Shown piece after piece: positions 54,816-64,000 of a DNA stretch of 64,000 nucleotides; position 1 is the stretch's first letter, and each line of letters starts with the position of its first letter. The position numbers were made by a program, and so were the translations under genes. The DNA is taken from positions 24,967,335 to 25,031,334 of the forward strand of contig CM059977.1 in the NCBI GenBank assembly GCA_030490835.1. The letters are read 5' to 3'. The notes below the pieces were generated by a model that was not told the DNA's origin, searched no databases, and saw only the letters and a program-made list of their open reading frames with translations. This DNA comes from Annona cherimola (lineage: Eukaryota > Streptophyta > Magnoliopsida > Magnoliales > Annonaceae).

Positions 54816-56668
54816 TAGGGGTGTAGCTCTATCCGGTACTCGCGAGTCAACCTGTTAAGTACCCTAAATAGGGTCGATTTGATTATGGGAGTTAAGTACC
54901 CATCGAAAATTTGAATAGGGTCAATTCCAGGTGATGGGTACTCGGAACCAACCTGGATTGCGTATTAGTTATAATATATCATTACTATTATTATAATACA
55001 TATATATACTTGAAGTCACCCTAAAAATCTAAAACCTAACACCTCTCTACTATACTTGACATTGCTCACTGAATCTCTCATTTTCTCTCTCGATAACTCT
55101 GTCCCTTGCTCCGAACCCTAGCAATGACAACCTGTCATAGAAGGAGAGTTGCGCTGGCACACTGTCACCCATCGTCCCTATCTTAGCCACAGGCTCCCCT
55201 ATTTTAGTTGAAGCCTCCTTGGCTCTTCTATTTTAGTTGTTGCTTGCAGTAGAAGAAAAGCCTTGCTACAGTCGGCATCCGTCGTGTCCATCCTAGACAT
55301 ACTTTGCTACTACTTCAACATCTTTTTCAGCTATCGTTGTGGTCACCAATGAGGTAAGCTATAGAAGTTAGGGTTTTTGGTTCCCCCCCCCCCAGTTGAA
55401 CAAGCATGCTTCAATATCCTTAGGTTTTTGCATTACCATGACATTCAAAGTGAATTTAAGCCATATAGTTTAGGATTCAAGTGCAATCTACAACCTAATT
55501 TAAGATTTGAGCATGGACAGTTAGTTAGGCTTAAACTTTTGATTTGCATGTTATCTAAATGAGTTGTTTGCATTTTTTAAGTGGATCTAAGGTTGAAATC
55601 TTGTTAATTGAAGCTCAAATTGAACTGAATGGGGTGGATGAAACAAGAAGTCATGAAAGGCCTACCCTTTGATGTTGAATTGTTAATTTTTAAGTAATAA
55701 TTATTAATTCTAATGCGAGAACTGCATATTGCTATCATGTTATATCTTTAGGGAAAAGGCATTCAGCATTAAGGATGAAAGCTTGAGAGACAAGAAGATG
55801 TTTTTAAGTTTGAATTTTATTCAACTTTTATTTCAATTCATAAGATTTACAATCTAATTTGAGTTATATTAGTTTGAATTACTATGGGATTGAACTTAAG
55901 AGTCTTTGGTGATAAAGATCTTTTATTTGAGTTGTGGTAAACTTGGATTGTTGTCATATTAATATCAAATTTTCATATTTGAGATTGTTGAACTTAAATG
56001 TCGATATGTTTATTAGATTGTTGGATGTATGTACAGTTTTAGACGTGTACATGTAATTTGGCAGTATGTTTAAATATGTTTGTTATATTATATGCTTGTA
56101 TAGGTTGATGATTGCAAAAGATTACATGTAATTGATTATTCATTTTGTAATGTTTTCATAGTTAATTGCATGTAACAAGGTTACAAATTTTGTAATAATT
56201 CATGTGTGGATAGTTTTTTTAATAGAATATCTACACCGTAAATTTAACAAGTGATATATTTTGCACTGATTCGCATAGATAGTCGATTGCATGTAAAAGA
56301 TTATTCATTTTGCAAACATTCATATCTGGATAGTTAATTTCATTTAGTAGGTTATTTGTTTTATAATGCTTCATGCATGTGAGCATAAAGTTAATAGGTT
56401 ATTCATTTTATAGTTCATGTCTGTAAATAGTTAATTGCATAGAACAGATTATCGTAATGAATTAGATTGCAACATATTGTATGATAATATGATTTTTTAA
56501 GGAACCGATTTGGAATTGAAACTAGAACTGACTAGCCCTTGAAAAAATAAGGTAGAGTGAGCTTCAAACTGACCTGACCTAAAATAGGATAGGGTAGAGA
56601 TTTTCTAAAATAGGGTAAGGGTATGTTTCACCTCTACCTAGACCTACCCGAACTAAGTTGCACCCTTA
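54816..56668. mobile_element. hAT-type non-autonomous transposon (1853 bp)
   Basis: Terminal inverted repeats TAGGGGTGTAGCT and the inverse TAAGGGTGCAACT match at 10 of 13. Flanking 8-mers GTTTTATG (54808-54815) and GTTTTGTA (56669-56676) are a decayed 8-bp target duplication. Copy B of the surrounding duplication has the uninterrupted site (TTAGTTTTATGAAATTAC near 60480). Subterminal GGGTACTCGG- and AGGGTAGAG-type repeats are present. There is no transposase ORF. Confidence 0.85.
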
Positions 56669-56988
56669 GTTTTGTAAAACTACAAATAAATGCACAAAAT
56701 ATTTATAATAAGTGCCTCCATCAAACCAACAATTCCTTTGGGTTGAATGTATTTTTTTATTGGTATTATATATTGTGACACTTGATATTATAATCTGGTA
56801 TATTCATAACCCCTTGCTATGGAGAGACATCTTGTAAATACCCCCACACTTGAGGGGATAACTTTGTAAATACTCTCATTGCTAGGAGGAGATAACAATT
56901 ATGCCTTGCATCTGGCAGGGATTCAACACTACTGACCTTAGCATCACCAGCATGTCTAATATGTCGACAGTAGTTCGAATGTACTCAA

Positions 56989-57264
56989 GAGTGTGTTTGT
57001 CAAGTAATAAAACTTTTAAATAAAATTTTTTGTGTAAAAGCTTTTGAAATAGGTGAAAATGATGTAATGTGATATAACAGGAATAATAATGAAGAGTAAA
57101 TATAAAAAGTTAAAATAGATATATTAGTTGTATAAGTAATTGTCAGAAATGATCGAAAAGTAAGGTAGTTGTATAAGAAAATGTGAAAAATAATTAAAAA
57201 TAAAGTAATTATAAATAGTAAAAAATTTTAAATTGAAAAGTTTTGAGTATAAACAAACACACCC
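56989..57264 (+). mobile_element. Tourist-like MITE in duplication copy A
   Basis: GAGTGTGTTTGTCAAG start and AAACAAACACACCC end, followed by TAA (CAA on the left). Body marks are AAGTTAAAATAGATATATTAG and GAAAATGTGAAAAATAATT. It is absent from the corresponding place in copy B. Confidence 0.8.
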
Positions 57265-57728
57265 TAAAAGTAAAAGTATTGAGGGCCTCTTTGGCCTTGT
57301 GCTTTGATTTTTGAGAATGTACAAGTATTCTAGCATTTTGCAATGTTACTTAAAAGTGCTATTTTATTATTTTTCGTCTAAAAAGACAGAGGTCGGACAA
57401 CTTTATAGTAAACTAGAAATAATAGCTTTTCCAAAAAAAAAAGCTTAGCGCTTATGTATTTTGCTTATTTTTAACGCATTTCCGAAAATGTAGTGGATAA
57501 ATATATGAAAATTTGAAAATATTATGGGTATATTTAAAATTATTTAAAATTAAGGCCAAATGTAATGGGTATACTTGAGAAAAATCTTTTAATTTATGAA
57601 CATTACTTCCTACTCGACTATTAATTTTTTATCAAAGGATATTTTTCTATTGTATTTTTTAAATCTTTTTGTTACCATTTATGCACAGATATGTTATCCT
57701 TCTCTGAAATTTGAAAAATATTTCTAAG

Positions 57729-58139
57729 TGTTAGGAAACTTGATTCGAGTTGCAACAAAACAAAGCAACAACATGCACAATATAAAGGATCAAAAAAATA
57801 ATTGCAAGATCACATACACAAGACATCAAGATTTGCACAAAAACTTTTTAAACTAGGAACAAAAAATCACAAGAGAGATAACAATTCACTATAATAAATA
57901 GATTACAAAGATACATATAAGAATACCTCATACATATTCTTTGGACATCTTATGTACACCCCAAATAAGAACACTCTTATACCCCCTTCTCACACCCCCG
58001 ATGAGACACTTCTTAAGGTTCCATTGAATCCTTAATTGATACGTCTAAAATAGAACTTCTATGGGCTCTTATGCAAAAATTAATATACAATCCCAACCTC
58101 AGACAAGTAAAATATGTAGAATATAAAATATACATAACA
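57729..58139 (-). repeat. LTR (3' LTR of the minus-strand element)
   Basis: 411 bp, TG...CA with TGTTA/TAACA short inverted ends. It aligns along its length with the LTR at 59705-60119, with many substitutions. Confidence 0.88.
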
Positions 58140-59704
58140 AATCTCCACCTTAGCTTGAATTCTGCATACAACAAGCCAACCAACTTGTATCAGTTAGTTT
58201 TCATTAAAAAAACTTGTATCAGTTAGTTCATCATTCATCATGCTCTAACACACACAAGCTAACATGAGTCTACACACGCTTTAACCTACATAAGGGCAAC
58301 AACCGTGTACTCGATCATACATTAGCTACAAACACACATGAACTACATTCATTTTTTAACACCATCTTATTCACAGTACTTCCAAGCTCTCCACAATCCA
58401 ATGCTAATGTATTCTCAGAATCTTACAGCCATCGTTTAATGAAAACCTCAAAAAAATCTAGTCTATCTCCATGTGTTCTCCATACATCTTTAAACATTAG
58501 TATAACCATCAACAACTAAATAATGCAGAACATCCTTTACTTAAGAAGTCCATTACTCTACTTTGATTTGAACAATCTTTATATGACATCAACCATGTGA
58601 TCAAACACCAAATCAAACTAGATTCCTCCTGATCAACCTTGATCTACGTGATTCAACTTGACCATATCTAATGATGCAACACTCTCTTGATCTACACTAT
58701 CTACAACAAGCGCAATACCTTGTCTCATTTAGAACTCCATATCAAAACCTCTCTAATCATCATATCACTATTGATTTTCACACACATCAGCCTACATAAT
58801 CGAAGAAAAATTTGCCTAAACCGGCGTTGTCATTGCATTCGAAAACCCAAAAACATAAAAAAGCAAACTTGGAGCATAAAAATTTGAGTCTGAGATCACA
58901 CAAATCAGACTGTGTATACACCTTACTTCAATGCTCCACTAGTGTAACACAATAAACCTCTTTCTTCCTCCCCAGGGAAGAATTCCACTCTTATTATGCA
59001 AACACCCAAAGCTTCTCATTATGCAGGTGCATAGTTTGTTGACATTGTCCACATGCTTCCTTCCATCTTGTCGGCCACACTTTGCCCTCTAGAGACCACC
59101 TAATCCTCTGTCAATGACAACACTAAAACCAAAAAGCTTCATTGCTAAAATCAAAAACCTTCTTATTGGTCCTCTGCCATTCACCAGATAATCATCTTCT
59201 ACTTAGATGGAAAAAACCCACAAGGTCTACTCCACTCCAGTCATGAATGGGTCGTCAAGCTATTTTTCCTCTTCTTATAGTGTCGTTAAACTCATTATGC
59301 ACCGTCGTCATTGCGTTTCTTCGGTGAGATCATGTTGCCAATTCTGCAGATCCACCACATCCTCTACTCCGATCATCTTCCTTGCTTCTAGCAAAAATGA
59401 CTAGCAATGCAAATTCAAAAATGATGCCCTCTGTTTTTTTGTGCTTCTTCATTGTCATCAAAACCCAACACATTTTTGTTGTAGATTTGCTCTGCATTGC
59501 TGCCACAACAGTCCACGCTATTCATGGCTGTTCGAATTATTGAGCCCAATCTGACTGCTTTCTCCTTTAAGCATGAATGCAGCTGACGCGATCATCTTGT
59601 GCCTTTAGAATCACAATTCCATGAACTTACCTAAAAAAAGTATTGATCCAACATCATGAAACCACTTCCTGAATCACAACCGCAACTATAGCTTTGATAT
59701 CACT

Positions 59705-60119
59705 TGTTAGGAAATGTGATTTGAGTTGAAACGGATCACAACAAAAGCATATGCAATAAAAGAAGATTGAAGAAATAACCACAAGATTACATTTATAAGA
59801 CATTAAGATTTACGTGGAAAATACTTCGAACCAAAAAGGAAAAAGTTATAGGAGAAAGATAACAAATTTGCTATAATAAACAAGTTACAAATATATATAT
59901 ATATATACAAGAATGCTGCACATACATTATTTAGATGCCTCACACACACCAAAATAAGAACACTCTGATAACTCTCTATTTCATGCCCCAGTGAGACACC
60001 TCTCAATGTTTCATTGAATCTTAATTGATACGGCTATTAATAGAACTCTTATGGGCTCTTACATAAAACTAATATGCAATCCCAAACTAAAATACACAAA
60101 ATAGAAGACACATCTAATA
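59705..60119 (-). repeat. LTR (5' LTR of the minus-strand element)
   Basis: About 415 bp; the partner of the left LTR. Shared landmarks include CATCAAGATTT/CATTAAGATTT, AAGAACACTCT, TTCATTGAATC/TCCATTGAATC and CTTATGGGCTCTTA-like words in the same order. The primer-binding site follows it on the minus strand. Confidence 0.86.
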
Positions 60120-60642
60120 CCATGTATAACTAATTTTAACATAATTGTCATCAGTACCCCTCGAATAATAACTTGTCCCTTCTAGTAAAATTACCTGCCA
60201 AAGGTCTTAGATTAGCCAGTGCTCCTGGCATGAATTTAGTTAAAGATGTGGGTCTGCTAATCTCACGGCATAGATTTAAGTTAATAATATAAGCGTGACA
60301 AGTAAATTTTGAAAGTATGATAGATCAGTCGATGCTCCTTTCCTTCACTATTCTTTCATCCATTTTAATAATTTTTATTGACCATTGGCTTTTTAAAAAA
60401 TATTAACCTCTATTTTAATTAAAAAGTAAATTTGTTTTAGCTTTTTCTACAATATACAATTATACATCTACATGTCTTAGTTTTATGAAATTACAAATAA
60501 AGTCCTAAAATGTTTATAATAAGTGCCTGCGTCAAACCAAGAATTCCTATAGTGAAAATAAATTTAAAAAGTATGAGTACTTTAAAAATGCATTTAAAAG
60601 TAAAAGTAAAAGTATTAAGTGCCTATTTGGCCTCGCACTTTA

Positions 60643-60920
60643 GGGTGTATTCGGGAAGTAATAAAATCTTTGAATGAAAATTTTCTGGCATAAAAGTTTT
60701 CGAAATGGAAGAAAACGGTACGATATATTATGTGTAATAATGAGAAATAAAGAAAATAAAGTTAAAATAGATAAATTAGATAAGTAGTTGTATAAAAATG
60801 ATTGAAAAATAAAGCAGTTGTATATGAAGTTGTGAAAAAATAATTAAAAACTATGATAACTTTAGAAAAAGAAGATCGAAATTTTAATTTTTAAAAGTGT
60901 TTATGTCGCCAAACATGACC
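60643..60920 (+). mobile_element. Tourist-like MITE with TTA duplication in copy B
   Basis: GGGTGTATTCGGGAAG start and CAAACATGACC end, flanked by TTA at 60640-60642 and 60921-60923. 278 bp. The empty site is preserved in copy A near 57310. Confidence 0.86.
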
Positions 60921-61095
60921 TTAATTTATCAAAACGTATAAGTGTTCTAGTGTTTTGCCGCGTAACTTAAAACCACTACTTTATTATTATTTCTTCTAAA
61001 AAGCTGGAAGGATAGCTTTTATAGTAACCTAGAAATCACGGCTTTTACAAAAAAAAAGCTTAGCGCTTATGAGTTTTGCTTATTTTTAATGCCGG

Positions 61096-63046
61096 ACCAA
61101 ACAGACTTGATTAAGGTCTATAATATAACTTTTAGGCATCTTAAACCATAAATACCATAAAAAATGTGGGCCGGCAGGGATTTTCAAAAGGATTATATGA
61201 CTATTATATCCCTAGGCGTGGCTCATATATAATTCTCAATATCCATTGATAGCTATATATGGGCCACCTTTTTTTTTCTTTCTTTCCTTTATGAATGACG
61301 TCCACCAAATGACGCTACCTGACGCAAGTATCTCTCTCATCATGTATTATAAAATTGTCCATAGTTCCCAAATTATAAAATTGTCCATAGTTCCCATCGC
61401 AGAGAGAGAGAGAGTGTGTCTTATCATAAATAGTGAATGATTCAATATTCACATGCATGCTTCGTGAACAAAGATTGAGTGGACCACAGAGATTTTCCTT
61501 TTGTTTGGAGCAGCACTTTTCATCTTATAATTGAGGGTGTTGATTTTGATCAGAATATAGATATATAATATCTATATTTTAGCATGCATGTGGGATCCAA
61601 ATCAGCTATTATGATGAAAAATACAACTCGGGTAAAGAACAAATGCACCTGTCATGTTATTGAGTATATGCAAAGCAACTTTTGGACTAATGGCTGTCTT
61701 ATTCCTTCCCTGAAATCTTTAAGTGGAGTCGTAGATTTGTGCCCCAAGTGTGTTGCTCATTATCATTAAATTATCATATTTTAAGTCTTATTTCCCTTAA
61801 TTCGGAGAAAATGGGACTAAAATAATTTCTTTTCTCTAATTTGATGAGGTGTGCACTTATGCTCTAGTTAATTTCAGTTCTTTTATTCTTTGTTGCAAAA
61901 GCTTTCTGAATAGAAAACAGTTATACTACCTTTATTCCTGCCGACAACGTCTCTTCTTGCTACATAATACAACGTACGTTTTCAGAGAAATTAAAGTTCC
62001 TGTGCAAATAATGTCATATTTATACAAGTGAATTATTTTGGTCGATAATATATATGTGAAGGTTAAAATTTAATACATTCACTATATATCTTGGCAAACT
62101 CGGAACTAATTAAAATTTTAACAATCAATTAGCATGTTATCTTATTTTTCAAGTTTTCTTTTTCTAACCTATCTTAAAATGTTTAATTAAACTATTTTCC
62201 AATTTAACTAAATAAATAAGAGTTAGACTTGTATGAAAACTCACTTCTACATAAATTTATCTATTATATTATCATAAAAATTTCATCATTTGTCATTATG
62301 CACGAATTGCACTTACAAATGTATAAAGTAATTTAATACTAAATATCTATTTTAAAATTATATCTTCGATACCTAAAGCATCTAAAATATTATTACTAAA
62401 TAAATAAATAATTCTATAAAATATTATTAGTTCCTAAAACATATGCAAATAGATCTAAATGTTTTTGTAATGTAGATATGAACATATATTTTTAAACAAA
62501 GGTAACATAGCTACATTTTACAAATCAATTCCAACGGACCTTGGAATCATGCAGGAAAACTGACCTGGCTTAAAAAGCATGGTTTGAAGAATTGATGTTT
62601 TGGGCAAAATCAGTGTGAACGTATATATGGTTTCCACGAATCTTCCATGTCTTTGCATAGTTTGTTTGTTGTACCAGGTACAACCAAAGGAATTTCCCCC
62701 CACCGAGACTTCGACAAGTCAAAAAGTCCAAGTCTTCTTCAAATAGCGACCTTCCGCGTGGTATTTGTGGTCCTTTTTCAGATCATGATTTTCTTAGAAG
62801 GGGCCCTTGGCGTACTCTATTTCTTGACTCCCAAGAAGCCTAGCGACAGGAAGATTCGCTCCACCTCCCCCAACGTTCCACGTGCATGACCATGAGTGGA
62901 TGTGTGACTAGTGTGAGGTTGAGATAGGATTTGGATGAAAATGTCTTGGACCAAGCCGAATGGGAAGTAGATTGGTCTAATTATCACTGGGTTGTAAGGA
63001 AAGAATCGATCAAAGAGGGGGAAAAAAAAATTCCCAGAGACTAACC
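61096..63046. other. AT-rich intergenic DNA
   Basis: It contains a 26-bp tandem pair (ATTATAAAATTGTCCATAGT unit, about 61343-61396) and a (GA)n run near 61405. About 62640-62890 is more GC-balanced and holds an 80-codon ORF with a hydrophobic middle (ATFRVVFVVLFQIMIFLEGA); I do not recognise it. Confidence 0.4.
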
Positions 63047-63481
63047 ACTACAAAAAAAAAAAAAAAAAAAAAAAAAGGAGTATATTCATGATGATGCTTA
63101 TGGCTAAGACTCTGCCTAATTTAATGTCACTTCAAGAGGACGTAGTATACCCCCATTAGGAAAAAAAAAAAAGAAGAAGAGGACGTAGTATATTCAGCTA
63201 ATTTTTTTGCAAACACAATTTTTATTTGGCTGTGTTTGATCACAGGTTTAGTTACATTTTGATTAAACGCTGAACTGAAAATTTTTTATTAATTACTATT
63301 TGCACCTAAAATTTAATGGTTATTTTAAATGTACTTTTGGTTGTATTTGATGAAAATGACTACATTTAACCAGCTCCATTCAAAAATAATTAATTATTTG
63401 TAGCTCAATAATTAATCGTAGCTAAAATATGTATCTTATGTAGCAAAAAGTTAGTTGCATCAAGTGAAATTTATTGTAGTG
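63047..63481. mobile_element. CACTA-type non-autonomous transposon (435 bp)
   Basis: It begins CACTACAAAAAAA and ends TTTATTGTAGTG, the diagnostic ends of En/Spm (CACTA) transposons. Interior ATTTGTAGCTxAATAATTAATxGTAGC words are typical subterminal repeats. The 3-bp target duplication is not obvious (AAC and GCA). A 43-bp retro-insertion with duplication is nested within it. Confidence 0.78.
63134..63192 (+). mobile_element. Tail-only retro-insertion nested in the CACTA element
   Basis: The perfect 16-mer AAGAGGACGTAGTATA at 63134-63149 and 63177-63192 brackets CCCCCATTAGG, then A12 and GAAG (27 bp). This is a plus-strand, severely truncated retro-insertion. Confidence 0.78.
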
Positions 63482-63956
63482 GCATGAATATATCTAAAAA
63501 ATTATTTTTGTACATTCTAAGATAACTTAGTCACAAAAGATCTCGATTATTAAACTTAATTTGGGCCACAAAATTAAATATTTTAAGAGTAAAAATTAAT
63601 TTATTGCTGATCTATTTTTTTAACAATATTAGTTCTATCCAAAATCATGATCACGCATTATATAATCTCGACTGATTTTAAAATTTGCATATATTTTTAG
63701 ATTATTTTAACAAGTGAATAAATATAGTAATCACCTTAGATTTATTTCTAATCACCAAGTTGGCACCAAAAAGTACTTGACCGTGAAACTGTTTCTTACG
63801 GAAAATTTGAAAGAACCACTAAGTAAGTGGGACCCACTTCATATGCTGAGATATTTTGACCAGCGATTATCAGGATTAATAAAATTCTCTCTTTCGCCGG
63901 AACAACAAATTGCTAATTTTCTACTTGCCCTCTGCCATTTCTTCCTCACAAAGCCC
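63482..63956. other. AT-rich spacer and possible promoter of the terminal gene
   Basis: Sequence becomes less AT-rich after about 63880, ending in a C-rich leader (CTTGCCCTCTGCC). No clear TATA box. Confidence 0.35.
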
Positions 63957-64000
63957 ATGGGAGAGCTTCCAAACCCGTTCCTCCCTCCAATAGAGATGCT
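63957..64000 (+). CDS. Possible start of a gene running off the window
   Basis: ATG at 63957 in a good context (AGCCCATGG) opens MGELPNPFLPPIEM to the window end, after a C/T-rich leader. It is too short to identify; the call rests on composition change, context and an open frame only. Confidence 0.35.
   Translation, partial: MGELPNPFLPPIEM

Larger units (their letters stand above)
54333..57490 (+). repeat. Tandem segmental duplication, copy A (interrupted by hAT element and MITE)
   Basis: After removal of insertions, copy A aligns in order with copy B (57599-61095): ACATTACTTCCTACTC, GTATAACTAATTTT, AATAATAACTTGTCCCTTC, AGTATGATAGATCAG, AAAAAGTAAATTTGTTTTAG, TATAATAAGTGCCT, GTAAAAGTATT, AAAAGCTTAGCGCTTATG. 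Landmarks agree at roughly 80-85% by eye. It is non-coding. Confidence 0.85.
57729..60119 (-). mobile_element. Small non-autonomous LTR retrotransposon (2.39 kb), minus orientation
   Basis: Two direct LTRs (57729-58139 and 59705-60119) begin TGTTAGGAAA; the left one ends TAACA, the right one TAATA. Inside the right LTR (the 5' LTR on minus) lies a primer-binding site, TGATATCAAAGC on minus at 59691-59702, matching the usual tRNA-iMet complement TGGTATCAGAGC at 10 of 12; both differences are G to A. Next to the left LTR is the purine tract AAGGTGGAGATT on minus (58140-58151). The 1.57-kb interior has no gag or pol. Candidate target duplications CTAAG (57724-57728) and CCATG (60120-60124) have decayed. 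TRIM/SMART- or LARD-like. Confidence 0.88.
57599..61095 (+). repeat. Tandem segmental duplication, copy B (interrupted by LTR element and MITE)
   Basis: This is the partner of copy A. Homology is interrupted by the LTR element at 57729-60119 and by a Tourist-like MITE at 60643-60920. Copy A shows an uninterrupted site for the LTR element (ATTTTCAAGTATAACTAATT at about 54450). Confidence 0.85.

Noticed and set aside
63053..63077. The long A-run as the tail of a retroposon
   Set aside because: It directly follows CACTA and is mirrored by TTTATTGTAGTG 400 bp on, so it is the expanded terminal repeat of a CACTA element.
1..64000. CRISPR arrays, operons, riboswitches and other prokaryotic features
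   Set aside because: The sequence is plant nuclear DNA with spliced genes. No regularly spaced identical repeats of CRISPR type occur; the tandem repeats seen lack unique spacers.

Overview
The window is nuclear DNA of a flowering plant. The evidence is AT-rich intergenic sequence, genes with GT-AG introns, a plant MAPKKK5-type kinase, a plant-type organellar L25 protein, and dense plant transposons (L1-type LINEs, tRNA-derived SINEs, Tourist-like MITEs, Mutator-, hAT- and CACTA-type elements). The species cannot be named from the sequence alone.

Layout: (1) 1-1.75 kb holds the last coding exon of a bL25-like gene (+). (2) 3.1-6.4 kb is a decayed LINE relic with a perfect 158-bp internal tandem duplication, followed directly by a Mutator-like element (6.48-7.55 kb). 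(3) 9.95-13.35 kb holds two young retro-insertions side by side: a 162-bp SINE with a 17-bp target duplication, and a 5'-truncated LINE with a 14-bp target duplication and an uninterrupted reading frame of about 1035 codons. (4) 17.2-25.3 kb is a complete 11-exon MAPKKK5-type kinase gene (+); my exon chain gives 672 codons in one frame, and its 3.3-kb intron carries a perfect 54-bp hairpin. (5) 29.7-30.05 kb is a SINE with a 17-bp target duplication. (6) 31.6-33.9 kb is a two-exon FkbM-type methyltransferase gene (-). (7) 34.6-47.9 kb is mostly transposons: two more copies of the Mutator-like family and many hairpin MITEs. (8) 48.0-49.2 kb is a single-exon coiled-coil protein gene (+) with a visible TATA box and G-box. 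(9) 54.3-61.1 kb is an old tandem duplication whose two halves were each invaded by different elements (hAT in one, a small LTR retrotransposon in the other, a Tourist-like MITE in each), so each half preserves the empty site of the other. (10) 63.05-63.48 kb is a CACTA-type element with a tiny retro-insertion nested in it. A possible gene start lies in the last 44 bases.

The cellular genes do not form a pathway. The L25-MAPKKK5 neighbourhood resembles what I recall from Arabidopsis (At5g66860/At5g66850), so the first 25 kb may be a conserved syntenic block expanded by transposons. I found no clear new biochemical system. The most unusual material is in the transposon record: a 9-bp-TSD Mutator-like family with unrelated interiors, 27-bp tail-only retro-insertions, a hairpin-MITE group sharing a core but not termini, and the reciprocal empty sites. 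In the kinase gene, a four-codon upstream ORF ends in a TAATG overlap with the start codon.
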